From assembly GCA_040255405.1 (NCBI GenBank), contig JBDZUX010000007.1, positions 46,712-110,711 on the forward strand: a DNA stretch of 64,000 bases, in the 5' to 3' direction. This DNA comes from 66-474 sp040255405. GTDB taxonomy: Bacteria > Pseudomonadota > Gammaproteobacteria > Xanthomonadales > Rhodanobacteraceae. Below the pieces are notes generated by a model. That model was not told the origin of the DNA. It was given only the letters and a program-made list of their open reading frames with translations, and ran no database searches. Position numbers and translations under genes: made by a program. Positions 25,680 to 34,407 of this stretch are shown here, piece by piece (the first letter of the stretch is position 1; each line of letters starts with the position of its first letter).

Positions 25680-26690
25680 ATGGCGATCAAGGTCGCGATC
25701 AACGGCTACGGCCGCATCGGCCGCAACATCCTGCGCGCGCTGTACGAATCCAACCGCACCGGCGCGATGAAGATCGTGGCAATCAACGATCTCGGTGATG
25801 CCGAGACCAACGCGCACTTGACGCAATACGACACCGCCCACGGCAAGTTTCCGGGGACGGTCGCGGTCGAGAACGGCGACCTCGTGATCAACGGCGACCA
25901 CATCAAGGTGTGCGCGGAACGCGATCCGTCGAAACTGCCATGGAAGGATCTCGGCGTCGACGTCGTGATCGAATCGACCGGCCTGTTCACCAAACGCGAC
26001 AAGGCCGCGGCGCACCTCGCCGCCGGCGCGAAGAAGGTGATCATCTCGGCGCCCGGCACCGGCGTCGACGGTACCTTCGTTTACGGCGTCAACGAGGACA
26101 AGATCAAGCCGACCGACACCATCATCTCGAATGCATCGTGCACCACCAACTGCCTCGCGCCGCTGGCCAAGGTGCTGCACGAGAAGATCGGCATCGTGCA
26201 CGGCCTGATGACCACGATCCACGCCTACACCAACGACCAGGTGTTGACCGACGTCTACCACAAGGATTTGCGTCGCGCACGCTCGGCCACCCACAGCCAG
26301 ATTCCGACCAAGACCGGCGCCGCGGTCGCGGTGGGTTTGGTGCTGCCGGAATTGAACGGCCGCCTCGACGGCTTCTCGATGCGCATCCCGACCATCAACG
26401 TCTCATGCGTGGACCTGACCTTCGTGGCCCAGCGGGAAACCAGCAAGGACGAGATCGAAGCCGTGATCAACGAAGCCGCCAACGGCAGGCTGAAGGGCGT
26501 GATGGCGGTCAATACCAAGCCGCTTGTGTCGATCGACTTCAACCACAACCCGGCTTCGTGCACCTACGACGCCACCCAGACCCGCGTGATGGGTGGCACC
26601 CTCGTCAAGGTGCTGGGTTGGTACGACAACGAGTGGGGTTTCTCGAACCGCATGCTGGACATGACCGAGGCATTCGCGAACGCGGGGTGA
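25680..26690 (+). CDS. gap: Glyceraldehyde-3-phosphate dehydrogenase
   Basis: Type I phosphorylating GAPDH, 336 residues. NAD-binding INGYGRIGRNILRAL, Asp37 (favours NAD over NADP), the catalytic Cys154 in NASCTTNCLAPL, the partner His in TTIHAYTNDQ and the phosphate-site THSQIPTKTGAA are all intact. A rho-independent terminator follows 26 bp after the stop, so it is probably a single-gene unit. Confidence 0.97.
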   Translation: MAIKVAINGYGRIGRNILRALYESNRTGAMKIVAINDLGDAETNAHLTQYDTAHGKFPGTVAVENGDLVINGDHIKVCAERDPSKLPWKDLGVDVVIESTGLFTKRDKAAAHLAAGAKKVIISAPGTGVDGTFVYGVNEDKIKPTDTIISNASCTTNCLAPLAKVLHEKIGIVHGLMTTIHAYTNDQVLTDVYHKDLRRARSATHSQIPTKTGAAVAVGLVLPELNGRLDGFSMRIPTINVSCVDLTFVAQRETSKDEIEAVINEAANGRLKGVMAVNTKPLVSIDFNHNPASCTYDATQTRVMGGTLVKVLGWYDNEWGFSNRMLDMTEAFANAG

Positions 26691-26716
26691 TCCGCGCCGT
26701 ACCACGGCTTGCCAAG

Positions 26717-26744
26717 ACCCGCAGCGGCAACGCTGCGGGTTCTT
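26717..26744 (+). terminator. Rho-independent terminator of gap
   Basis: Stem ACCCGCAGCG / CGCTGCGGGT with loop GCAA, followed by TTCTT. Ten perfect pairs with a GNRA-type loop, 26 bp after the gap stop codon. Confidence 0.85.
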
Positions 26745-26757
26745 CGTTGCGCGTGCC

Positions 26758-27684
26758 CTACTCGCGCTTCAGGCCGCGATCCGGCTGCCAAGCCGCAAGT
26801 GCACGCTGGGCGCGCTCGCGACCCAGGTCGATCAACTCGGATGCGCGATAAAACTCGTACACGGCGCTGGCGTTGCGCGGCACCTCGATCACGAGGTCGG
26901 GTCGGTCGGCGGCGAGACGAAAGCTGCTCAGGTTTTCCTGCATCAGCTCCAGCGACTGGGTCAGCGTGTCGATCCAGCCGGGTTCGTGCCCGTTTTCGGC
27001 GTGGTTGCCGATGGTGCGCTTGACGAACGCGGCGACGCGGCTGCGGAGCCCGATGGACGCGACTTCCTCCACCGGGGCGCGCGTCGCCGCCAGGGTCTCC
27101 GGCGGCCCATTGACGTTGACGGCCACCTTGTAGTCACTCGGCGATTGCAGCAACGGGGTCACCGGCAGCGGATTCATCAGCCCGCCGTCGACGAGGCGAT
27201 GGCCACGGATCGGATGCGGCCGGAAGATCGTCGGGATCGCGATCGATGCACGGATGGCCTCGAACAGCGAACCCCGCGAAAGCCATACTTCGCGCTCGCG
27301 ATCGAGATCGGTCGCAACCGCGGTGAATGGGATCGGCAGTTCCTCGATTTCGACGTCGCCGATCAATTCACGCAGCACGCCGATGATCCGCTCGCCCTTG
27401 ATCAGGCCGGCGCCGGACAGGGTCCAGTCCACCAGCTTCAGCACGTCCATCTTCTGCAGCGCGCACACCCAGTCGCGGTAGACGTCGAGCTTGCCGGCCG
27501 CATAGATGCCGCCGATCAGCGCGCCCATGGAACTGCCCGACACCGCGACGATGCGGTAACCCGCCGCTTCGACCGCCTCGATCGCCCCGATGTGCGCCAA
27601 CCCGCGGGCACCGCCGGTACCGAGCGCCAGCGCGACGGCCGATTTGGCTTGCCGGGTTTCGACGAGGGCCTGGTGAACGCTCAC
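26758..27684 (-). CDS. Patatin-like phospholipase (RssA type)
   Basis: Predicted cytoplasmic lipid acyl hydrolase, 308 residues. The oxyanion loop is GTGGARGLAHIG, the nucleophile serine lies in SGSSMGALIGG (GxSxG) and the catalytic Asp in LVDGGLMNPLP. ATP or metabolite roles are not visible. The start is GTG 27684, overlapping the stop of the WYL-regulator gene as GTGA, so expression is coupled. The C-terminal part after residue 220 is helical and lacks known domains. Confidence 0.9.
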   Translation of the reverse strand: MSVHQALVETRQAKSAVALALGTGGARGLAHIGAIEAVEAAGYRIVAVSGSSMGALIGGIYAAGKLDVYRDWVCALQKMDVLKLVDWTLSGAGLIKGERIIGVLRELIGDVEIEELPIPFTAVATDLDREREVWLSRGSLFEAIRASIAIPTIFRPHPIRGHRLVDGGLMNPLPVTPLLQSPSDYKVAVNVNGPPETLAATRAPVEEVASIGLRSRVAAFVKRTIGNHAENGHEPGWIDTLTQSLELMQENLSSFRLAADRPDLVIEVPRNASAVYEFYRASELIDLGRERAQRALAAWQPDRGLKRE

Positions 27685-28661
27685 GGCTTGGCGTGATCGT
27701 ATTCGTCCAGCGCCAGCTTGTGCATGATGCGGATTTCCTCGCGCAACGATTGCGGCGACACCACCTGCGCGTCGGGGCCGTAGCGCAGGATGTCCATCAC
27801 CAGTTCGCGCGATTGCGAGTACGGCACCTTCAACTCGTAGCGGCCATCGTCCAGCCAGCGGCCCTCCTGCAACGAATGCCAGTGCTCGTCGGCCACCCAG
27901 CGCGCGGCGCGCGCGGAAAACCGGATCGTCGCCCAGGCCTTGGGCGTACCGGCGAAGATGCCGTAGCTCGACGCCAGCGTATCGTTCAATTCCTTCTCGT
28001 CGCGATCGACGGCCGGCTTGTCCAGCACTTCCGGCTCGCCGATGCGGTCCACCGCGAAACTGCGCAGCGCCTCGCGATCGTGGTCCCAGGCATCCAGGTA
28101 CCAGTTGTCGCGATAGTGGGTCAGCCGCTGCGGCGACACGTGGCGCACGTTGTCGGCGCCGGTGGTGCGCGCACGGTAGCGAAACTTCAACTGCTGGCGC
28201 GCCAATACCGCGCCGGCCACCGCGCGAAACACCTGCTGGTTGAGTTTGCGCGAACCCCACGGCACCACCCGGATGCGCTCCAGCGGCTGCTGTCTGGTGC
28301 CCGCCTGCTCGTTGAGGATTTTCTCGACGCGGGCGCGGAACGGCGCCAGTGCATCGGCCAGCACGCCCGGATCCGAGCGCGCCACCAGCGCTTCCAGCGC
28401 CATCAGCGCGGACAATTCTTCGCTGGTCAGCCACAGGCCCGGCAGCTCGAAGCGCTCGCCCTCGCCTTCGGCGTAGACGTAGCCGCGACCTTCCGGATCA
28501 CTGTCCAGCGGCGCGCCCAGCGCATCGCGCAGGAACGCGATGTCGCGATACAGCGTCGCGCGCGAGCAACCCAGTTCCTCACGCAGGCGCTGCACCTCGA
28601 CCGGCCGCCGGTGCGACTTGAAGATTCCGTGCAGTTTGAGGACGCGTTCATACTGATGCAT
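27681..28661 (-). CDS. WYL-domain transcriptional regulator
   Basis: 326-residue DeoR/YafY-type regulator. The N-terminal helix-turn-helix (RRPVEVQRLREELGCSRATL) is followed by a WYL domain at about 140-220. The canonical W-Y-L appears as NWYLDAWDHDREALRSFAVD, and a C-terminal WCX-like extension follows (KVPYSQSRELVMDILRYG). WYL domains sense nucleic-acid or nucleotide ligands in several systems; the ligand here is unknown. Cotranscribed with the phospholipase downstream. Its divergent neighbour is the molybdoenzyme gene, which it may control (inference). Confidence 0.88.
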   Translation of the reverse strand: MHQYERVLKLHGIFKSHRRPVEVQRLREELGCSRATLYRDIAFLRDALGAPLDSDPEGRGYVYAEGEGERFELPGLWLTSEELSALMALEALVARSDPGVLADALAPFRARVEKILNEQAGTRQQPLERIRVVPWGSRKLNQQVFRAVAGAVLARQQLKFRYRARTTGADNVRHVSPQRLTHYRDNWYLDAWDHDREALRSFAVDRIGEPEVLDKPAVDRDEKELNDTLASSYGIFAGTPKAWATIRFSARAARWVADEHWHSLQEGRWLDDGRYELKVPYSQSRELVMDILRYGPDAQVVSPQSLREEIRIMHKLALDEYDHAKP

Positions 28662-28831
28662 GACGCAAGCATGCCGCGCCGCCGGTTTGGCGGCAAGCGG
28701 GGCGCGTGGCTACCATCGCACCATGGCCACCTCGGGTGCTTCGCCATCCCGGTCATGGTTGGGCCGGGGCGCAGTGCCGGGAGCAGGAAACTGGACTCCG
28801 GCCTTCACAGGAACGACGACATGAAATTTCG

Positions 28832-31813
28832 ATGCCACATAAAGCGCTGAAGCTCGATCAGCCCACCGGCGACGAAGTGAAAACCACGACGTGCTACATG
28901 TGCGCGTGCAGGTGCGGAATTCGCGTGCACCTGAAGAATGGCCGCGTGCGTTACATCGATGGTAACCCGAAGCACCCCGTCAACCGTGGTGTGATCTGCG
29001 CCAAGGGCGCGTCGGGAATCATGCAGCACTATTCGCCGGCCCGCCTGCGCAAACCGTTGCTGCGGGTGGGCGAACGCGGTTCACGCGAGTTCCGGGAAAT
29101 CGAATGGGACGAGGCGCTGTCGCTGGCGACCCGGTGGCTGGGCGACATCCGCGCGCGCAATCCGGATGAACTGGCCTTCTTCACCGGGCGCGACCAGTCG
29201 CAGGCGCTGACCGGCTGGTGGGCGCAGCAGTTCGGCACCATCAACTACGCTGCGCATGGCGGATTTTGCTCGGTGAACATGGCCGCCGCCGGCATGTACA
29301 CCTTTGGCGGTTCGTTCTGGGAATTTGGTGAGCCGGACTGGGAACGCACCAAGTACCTGATGCTGTGGGGCGTCGCCGAAGACCACGATTCCAATCCGAT
29401 CAAGTTGGGCCTCGGGAAAATGAAGGCACGCGGCGCCAAGATCGTCGCGATCAACCCGGTGCGCACGGGTTATGCATCGATCGCCGACGAATGGGTGCCG
29501 GTCAATCCGGGCACCGACGGTTTGCTGGCGGGCGCGTTGATCCACGAATTGCTGCGGAACGATCGCGTGGATTTCGACTACCTGGTGCGTTACAGCAACG
29601 CGCATCACCTGGTGATCCGCGATCCGGGCGCGGCGGACGATGGACTGATTGCGCGAGGTGACAGCGGCGAGCCGCTGTGCGCGGTGCGTTCCCCTTTTCG
29701 TCATTCCGGGGCTGCGCGCAGCGCAGAACCCGGAATCGGTGATTCGTCGCATGAAGAAACCGATTCCGGATCGTCGCTTCGCGACGTCCGGAATGACGAA
29801 ACCAAGGACTGCCGCGTTTCCGACGCCACACAAGCCGACATCGCACCGCTGATCGCCGGCGAATATACGCTGCCGGACGGCCGCACCGCAGTGCCTGCCT
29901 TCCAGCTCGTCGCCGAACGCTTCCTCGCCGACGACTACGCACCCGACAGCGTCAGCGAGCGCTGCGGCGTCGCTGCACGTACCATCCGCCGCCTCGCCGC
30001 CGAACTCGCGCGCGTCGCGTTCGACGAAGCGATCGAATTGCCGATCGCCTGGACCGACACCCATGGCCGCAAGCACGACTCGATGGTTGGCCGCCCGGTC
30101 TCGATGCACGCGATGCGTGGGGTCGCCGCGCATGCCAACGGCTTCCATACCTGCCGCACGATCCACGTCCTGCAGATGTTGCTTGGCGCGATCGACACGC
30201 CGGGCAGTTTCCGTTACCAGCCGCCGTACCCGAAGCCCGCGCCGCCCGGCAACAAGCCGGCGAAATCGCGAAACCCGGACGGCACGCTCACCGGCAATCC
30301 GCTTGGCTACCCGCAATCGCCCGAAGATTTGCTGGTCGACGAGCGCGGCCAGCCGCGCCGGATCGACCACGCCTTCAGTTGGGAATTCCCGCTGGCCGCG
30401 CACGGCCTGTTGCAGTCGGTGATCCGCAACGCGGTGGACGGCAACCCGACAAAGATCGACACGCTGTTCCTGTTCATGGCCAACATGGGCTGGAACTCGG
30501 CGATGGACACCGCCGCCACACGCGAACTGCTGTGCGCGCGCAACGACAACGGCGATTACAAGATCCCGCACATCATCTACGCGGATGCGTACGATTCCGA
30601 AACCGTCGCGTTTGCCGACCTGGTGCTGCCCGACACGACATATCTCGAACGCCACGACTGCATCAGCCTGCTGGATCGCCCGATCAGCGATGCCGAATCC
30701 GCCGCCGACGCGATCCGCCAGCCGGTGGTCGCGCCCGACCGCGACGTGCGTCCGTTCCAGGACGTGCTGCTGGACCTGGGCGCGCGCCTGAAGCTGCCCA
30801 ACATGGCGGATGCCTCCGGCAAGCCCATGTACAAGGATTATGCCGACTACATCGCACGGCACGAACGCGCCCCGGGCGTCGGCATGCTGGCGGGCTGGCG
30901 CGGCGTCGACGGTGCACTGGCCGGCAAGGGCGCGGCCAATCCCGGCCAGTTGCAGCGCTATGCCGAGCACGGCTGCTTCTTCGAGATGCGCGTGCCGGAA
31001 GCGGGCGCGTATTACCGGATGGCGAACCGCGATTACCTCGCGTGGGCGCAGTCGATGGGTTTCGTGGCCACGACCGAGCCGATCACGATGCAGTGGTACT
31101 GCGAGGTGCTGCAACGGTTCCGGCTGGCGGCCCGGGGCCACGGCGAAGTGCAGCCACCGACGACGGAACGCGCGCGCGTGGAACGGTATTTCGATCCGGT
31201 GCCCATGTGGTACGTGTCGCAAGGCGTCACCAACTCCCCTCTCCCTCCGGGAGAGGGTGGCGCACGCAGCGCGCCGGGTGAGGGTTCGGGTTTCGCGCAA
31301 GCCGCGGACCCTTACCCCCGGCCGCTCTCCCGAAAGGAGAGGGGTGAAAGCTACCCCCTCTCCGCCATTACCCAACGCCCGATGTTCATGTACCACGCCT
31401 GGGGTTCGCAGAACCGCTGGCTGCGCCAGATCGCGGCGCGCAACGTGCTGTACGTGCATCCGCGCACGCTTGCCGAACATGCGATCGGCGACGGCGACTG
31501 GGTGTGGGTCGCCTCGGAACGCGCGCGCATCCGGGTGCAGGTACGTGCGCACGCAGCCACCGCACCGGGAACCGTGTGGACATGGAACGCCATCGGCAAG
31601 CAACGCGGCGCATGGAAACTTCGCTCCGATGCGCCGGAATTCACGGACGGATTCCTGCTCAATCACCTGATCGGCGAACGCGCGCGCGACACCCGTTACG
31701 GCAACGGTGATCCGGTGACCGGGCAGGCTGCGTGGTTCGACTTGAAAGTGCGGCTGGAGCACGATCCCGAGCCGCAGGTGCCGGGCCACCGGCGGCAACG
31801 CACCGGCGGCTGA
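28832..31813 (+). CDS. Molybdopterin oxidoreductase catalytic subunit (SoeA-like) with two in-frame repeats
   Basis: Bis-MGD enzyme of the DMSO-reductase superfamily, 993 residues. A [4Fe-4S] site uses Cys21, 24, 28 and 56. Cofactor and active-site domains follow (GFCSVNMAAAGMYTFGGSFW, VNPGTDGLLAGALIHELL, MANMGWNSAMDTAATRELL). The C-terminal dinucleotide-binding fold has YHAWGSQNRWLRQIAARN and TWNAIGKQRGAW. No twin-arginine signal, so the active site is cytoplasmic, as in sulfite:quinone oxidoreductase SoeABC. Residues about 289-324 and 802-844 are translations of family A and B intergenic repeats and look like loop insertions. Subunits B and C lie at 34408-36161. The substrate is inferred, not proven; ATG 28832 has only a weak ribosome site. 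Confidence 0.82.
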   Translation: MPHKALKLDQPTGDEVKTTTCYMCACRCGIRVHLKNGRVRYIDGNPKHPVNRGVICAKGASGIMQHYSPARLRKPLLRVGERGSREFREIEWDEALSLATRWLGDIRARNPDELAFFTGRDQSQALTGWWAQQFGTINYAAHGGFCSVNMAAAGMYTFGGSFWEFGEPDWERTKYLMLWGVAEDHDSNPIKLGLGKMKARGAKIVAINPVRTGYASIADEWVPVNPGTDGLLAGALIHELLRNDRVDFDYLVRYSNAHHLVIRDPGAADDGLIARGDSGEPLCAVRSPFRHSGAARSAEPGIGDSSHEETDSGSSLRDVRNDETKDCRVSDATQADIAPLIAGEYTLPDGRTAVPAFQLVAERFLADDYAPDSVSERCGVAARTIRRLAAELARVAFDEAIELPIAWTDTHGRKHDSMVGRPVSMHAMRGVAAHANGFHTCRTIHVLQMLLGAIDTPGSFRYQPPYPKPAPPGNKPAKSRNPDGTLTGNPLGYPQSPEDLLVDERGQPRRIDHAFSWEFPLAAHGLLQSVIRNAVDGNPTKIDTLFLFMANMGWNSAMDTAATRELLCARNDNGDYKIPHIIYADAYDSETVAFADLVLPDTTYLERHDCISLLDRPISDAESAADAIRQPVVAPDRDVRPFQDVLLDLGARLKLPNMADASGKPMYKDYADYIARHERAPGVGMLAGWRGVDGALAGKGAANPGQLQRYAEHGCFFEMRVPEAGAYYRMANRDYLAWAQSMGFVATTEPITMQWYCEVLQRFRLAARGHGEVQPPTTERARVERYFDPVPMWYVSQGVTNSPLPPGEGGARSAPGEGSGFAQAADPYPRPLSRKERGESYPLSAITQRPMFMYHAWGSQNRWLRQIAARNVLYVHPRTLAEHAIGDGDWVWVASERARIRVQVRAHAATAPGTVWTWNAIGKQRGAWKLRSDAPEFTDGFLLNHLIGERARDTRYGNGDPVTGQAAWFDLKVRLEHDPEPQVPGHRRQRTGG
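29696..29801. repeat. Family A paired palindrome inside the molybdoenzyme coding sequence
   Basis: A 106-bp unit with exact 14-bp inverted ends, TTTCGTCATTCCGG and CCGGAATGACGAAA. It holds two stem-loops: ATTCCGGG/CCCGGAAT enclosing GCTGCG/CGCAGC, and ATTCCGGA/TCCGGAAT enclosing GTCGC/GCGAC. The same paired unit is intergenic at 20928-21035. Here the reading frame continues through it. Confidence 0.88.
31236..31363. repeat. Family B repeat inside the molybdoenzyme coding sequence
   Basis: The left hairpin CCCTCTCCCTCCGGGAGAGG, then GCCGGGTGAGGGTTCGGG, a middle segment and a right hairpin CTCTCCCGAAAGGAGAG. It matches the intergenic copies at 14631-14680 and 55326-55450. It is translated as a Pro/Gly/Arg/Ser-rich loop and the frame stays open. 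Confidence 0.85.
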
Positions 31814-31995
31814 GCATTGCACGCCGCACCCGCCGTTTCATCTGCAGATAACGCCGCGCTCACGCGCTCGCGCGAAAACCGCGGCACAATCGGCGGGGTG
31901 GTGGCTCGCATTCGCCACCGCGCCCACGAACATGCGGGGGACCCGGGGAACATGAAGGTGCCGCAAGCGCCCGCCACACAGGGACGCCGCCGCCC

Positions 31996-33753
31996 ATGAC
32001 GTGGCAGGCATGGGCCACAGGCGCGATCATCCTGATCGCGATGGCGATGTTCGCCAGCGAGAGGGTGCGCGTGGACCTGGTGGCCCTGATCACGCTGGGC
32101 CTGCTGGCCGCACTGGGCATCGTCACGCCCGAACAGGCGCTTTCGGGTTTCAGCAACGAAGCGACCGTGACCGTGGCGGCGATGTTCGCGCTGGCGCTGG
32201 GCATCGAGCGCTCGGGAGCGCTGGACCCGATCACCAACCTCCTTTCGCGCATCCGCAATCCGTGGCTGCTTTCCCTGGGGATGATGCTGGCGATCGCGCC
32301 GCTCGGCGCCTTCATCAAGAACACCGCGCTGGTGGCAACCTTCCTGCCACTGTCGCTGAAGGTATGCCAGCGCACCAATACCTCACCCGCGCGCGTGCTG
32401 ATGCCCATGGCATTCGCGGCACAAATGGGCGGCGTGTGCACATTGATCGGCACGTCATCCAACCTGCTGGTGGATTCGCTGGCGCAAAAGCAGGGACTTG
32501 CCGAGTTCGGCATTTTCGAATTCACGCCGCTCGGCGTGATGCTTGCGATCGCAGGCATCACCTACATGATGGTGATCGGTCGCTGGCTGCTGCCGAAGCA
32601 CATCGACAACGCGATTTCGGGGCCACTGCAGGTGGGCAAGTACGTCACCGAGCTGAAGGTAATGTCGGATTCATCGGTGGTCGGACAGACCATCGCCGAG
32701 GCGAAGCTGGGCGATCAAGGCGTATATCCGTTGGAATTGCTGCGCGGCGACCAGCACATGTGGTCGCCGCGCACCCAGAAGCTCAGCGCCGGTGACGTGC
32801 TGCTGGTGCGCGGCGAATGGGACAAACTGGAACAGTTCCGCAAGCACGCGGGGCTGGAGATCAATCCCGAGTTCACCCACGTCGGGAACGGTGACAAGGC
32901 CAATGTCCTCGTCGAGGCCATGGTCGCGCCGGCCAGCACCGCGGAGGACCGCACGCTGCGCGACCTGGACCTGCAACCCAGCTACGACGCCACCGTGCTC
33001 GGCATCCATCGTCGCGGCCACCTACTGCGCGACAAGATCCGCGACGTCGCGTTCCAGACCGGCGACGTGCTGATGATGCTGCTGCCGGCCGATACGGTGA
33101 AACGCCTGCGCAGCGATGACCGCTTCGTGGTGCTGAACGAACGCGACGACGCGCGCCGCCCGCGCTACAAAGCATTCGTCGCCATCGGAATCATGGCTGC
33201 GGTGGTGATCGTTTCCGCGCTGCACTGGCTACCGATTCCGATCGCCGCGATCTGCGGCGTGGCCGCGATGGCGCTGACGCGCTGCTTCGGCCGCAAGGAT
33301 GTGTACCAGGGCATGGACTGGAAGATCATCATCCTGCTGGGCGCGATCCTGCCGCTCGGCATTGCGATGGAAACCACGGGCCTGGCGCACGTGATAGTAA
33401 GCGGCGCGCTCGACATGGTGGGCAACCACGGCCCGTTGGCGGCGCTGCTGATGGTGTACGTCCTCACCGCGTTGCTCACCGAGCTGATGGGCCACAACCC
33501 GTCGGTGGTGCTGATGGTCGGCATCGCCGTCAGCGTCGCGCACGCGGTGCACGCCGACCCGCGCCCGTTCGTGGTGGCGGTCGCGTTCGCCGCCGCGACC
33601 TCGTTCGCTACCCCGGTCGGGTATCCGACCAACACGATGGTGTACTACGCTGGCGGCTATCGCTTCCTCGATTTCACCAAGGTCGGCGTACCGCTGATTG
33701 CGCTGTTTTGTGCGCTGTCGATGCTCCTGATTCCGAAGATCTGGCCGTTTTGA
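31996..33753 (+). CDS. SLC13-family anion transporter with TrkA-C domains
   Basis: A 585-residue membrane transporter of the divalent-anion:Na+ symporter (ArsB/CitT) type. About six N-terminal helices (ALITLGLLAALGIVTPEQAL, EATVTVAAMFALALGIERSG) are followed by two cytoplasmic TrkA-C/RCK-C-like domains (around residues 205-290 and 300-385). The second membrane half ends with AVAFAAATSFATPVGYPTNT. Substrates in this class include sulfate and dicarboxylates. It lies between subunits A and B of a SoeABC-like enzyme, so sulfate export or sulfite import is the natural guess; that is inference. The stop is only 5 bp before the stem-loop element. Confidence 0.88.
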   Translation: MTWQAWATGAIILIAMAMFASERVRVDLVALITLGLLAALGIVTPEQALSGFSNEATVTVAAMFALALGIERSGALDPITNLLSRIRNPWLLSLGMMLAIAPLGAFIKNTALVATFLPLSLKVCQRTNTSPARVLMPMAFAAQMGGVCTLIGTSSNLLVDSLAQKQGLAEFGIFEFTPLGVMLAIAGITYMMVIGRWLLPKHIDNAISGPLQVGKYVTELKVMSDSSVVGQTIAEAKLGDQGVYPLELLRGDQHMWSPRTQKLSAGDVLLVRGEWDKLEQFRKHAGLEINPEFTHVGNGDKANVLVEAMVAPASTAEDRTLRDLDLQPSYDATVLGIHRRGHLLRDKIRDVAFQTGDVLMMLLPADTVKRLRSDDRFVVLNERDDARRPRYKAFVAIGIMAAVVIVSALHWLPIPIAAICGVAAMALTRCFGRKDVYQGMDWKIIILLGAILPLGIAMETTGLAHVIVSGALDMVGNHGPLAALLMVYVLTALLTELMGHNPSVVLMVGIAVSVAHAVHADPRPFVVAVAFAAATSFATPVGYPTNTMVYYAGGYRFLDFTKVGVPLIALFCALSMLLIPKIWPF

Positions 33754-33757
33754 TTTC

Positions 33758-34386
33758 GTGCGTCTGCCTACTTCGACATCCCTGCCTTTTTCCGCGCCCC
33801 TCCGGGGGGCGCGGGTAACTTCTCTTTGTTTGGCCAAAGAGAAGTCACCAAGAGAAAGGCCACCCCGGTGCTGCGTTTTTCGTCCATCCTGGACGAAAAA
33901 TTCGATCGGGCCGGCCGGGCTTGCCGCCGCGCCATTCATGGCGCGGCGGCAAGTGGGCGCAATCCATTGCGCCCACCCTTCGGACCTGATCGTCCGGTCC
34001 CCACCGCAGCATAGGGACCCCAATTCCGCTTCGGCGGCGGCCATCGTGGCCTCGCTCGAATCGAGACCAAACGAATTGCTTCGTTCCCTTCCGCGCGCAC
34101 GATGCGCGCCGAACGGAGCCCCTCGAACACGGCGGGCGGACGACGGAAACGTCCGAAGGATGGCCCGCAGGACGCGGGCCAGTTCGCCGCAGGCACAGGG
34201 ATGTGCCTTCGGCGAACCCCGGCGACCGCTCGCGAATCCTGAGCACAGGGATGTGCTCAAGACGGGGTCGCGGGGTGGCCTTCTCTTTGGTGACTTTCTC
34301 TTGGCCAAGCAAGGGAAAGTTACCCGCGCCCCCCGGAGGGGCGCGGAACAAGACAGGGATGTCGAAGCCTTTGGATGCAGACGCAC
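33758..34386. mobile_element. 629-bp stem-loop element with about 110-bp terminal inverted repeats
   Basis: Left arm 33758-33867 and right arm 34271-34386 are near-perfect inverted copies, sharing GTGCGTCTGC, CTTCGACATCCCTG, CCGCGCCCCTCCGGGGGGCG and GGCCACCCCG. The interior is a chain of hairpins: TTTTTCGTCC/GGACGAAAAA at 33876-33900, a GC-rich one at 33920-33953, GTGGGCGCAA/TTGCGCCCAC at 33953-33976, TGGCCCGC/GCGGGCCA at 34161-34181, 34183-34216, and TGAGCAC/GTGCTCA at 34240-34259. A hairpin with ACAGGGATGT in its centre occurs three times. No transposase is encoded; the open frames here lack protein character. It fills the gap between two genes of one operon. MITE-like or a mobile structured-RNA element. 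Confidence 0.75.
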
Positions 34387-34407
34387 GCTGCGCAAGGCGG
34401 TCGCGCG

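Noticed and set aside
29081..31822. 913-codon minus-strand frame opposite the molybdoenzyme
   Set aside because: Antisense shadow of a gene with clear cofactor motifs.
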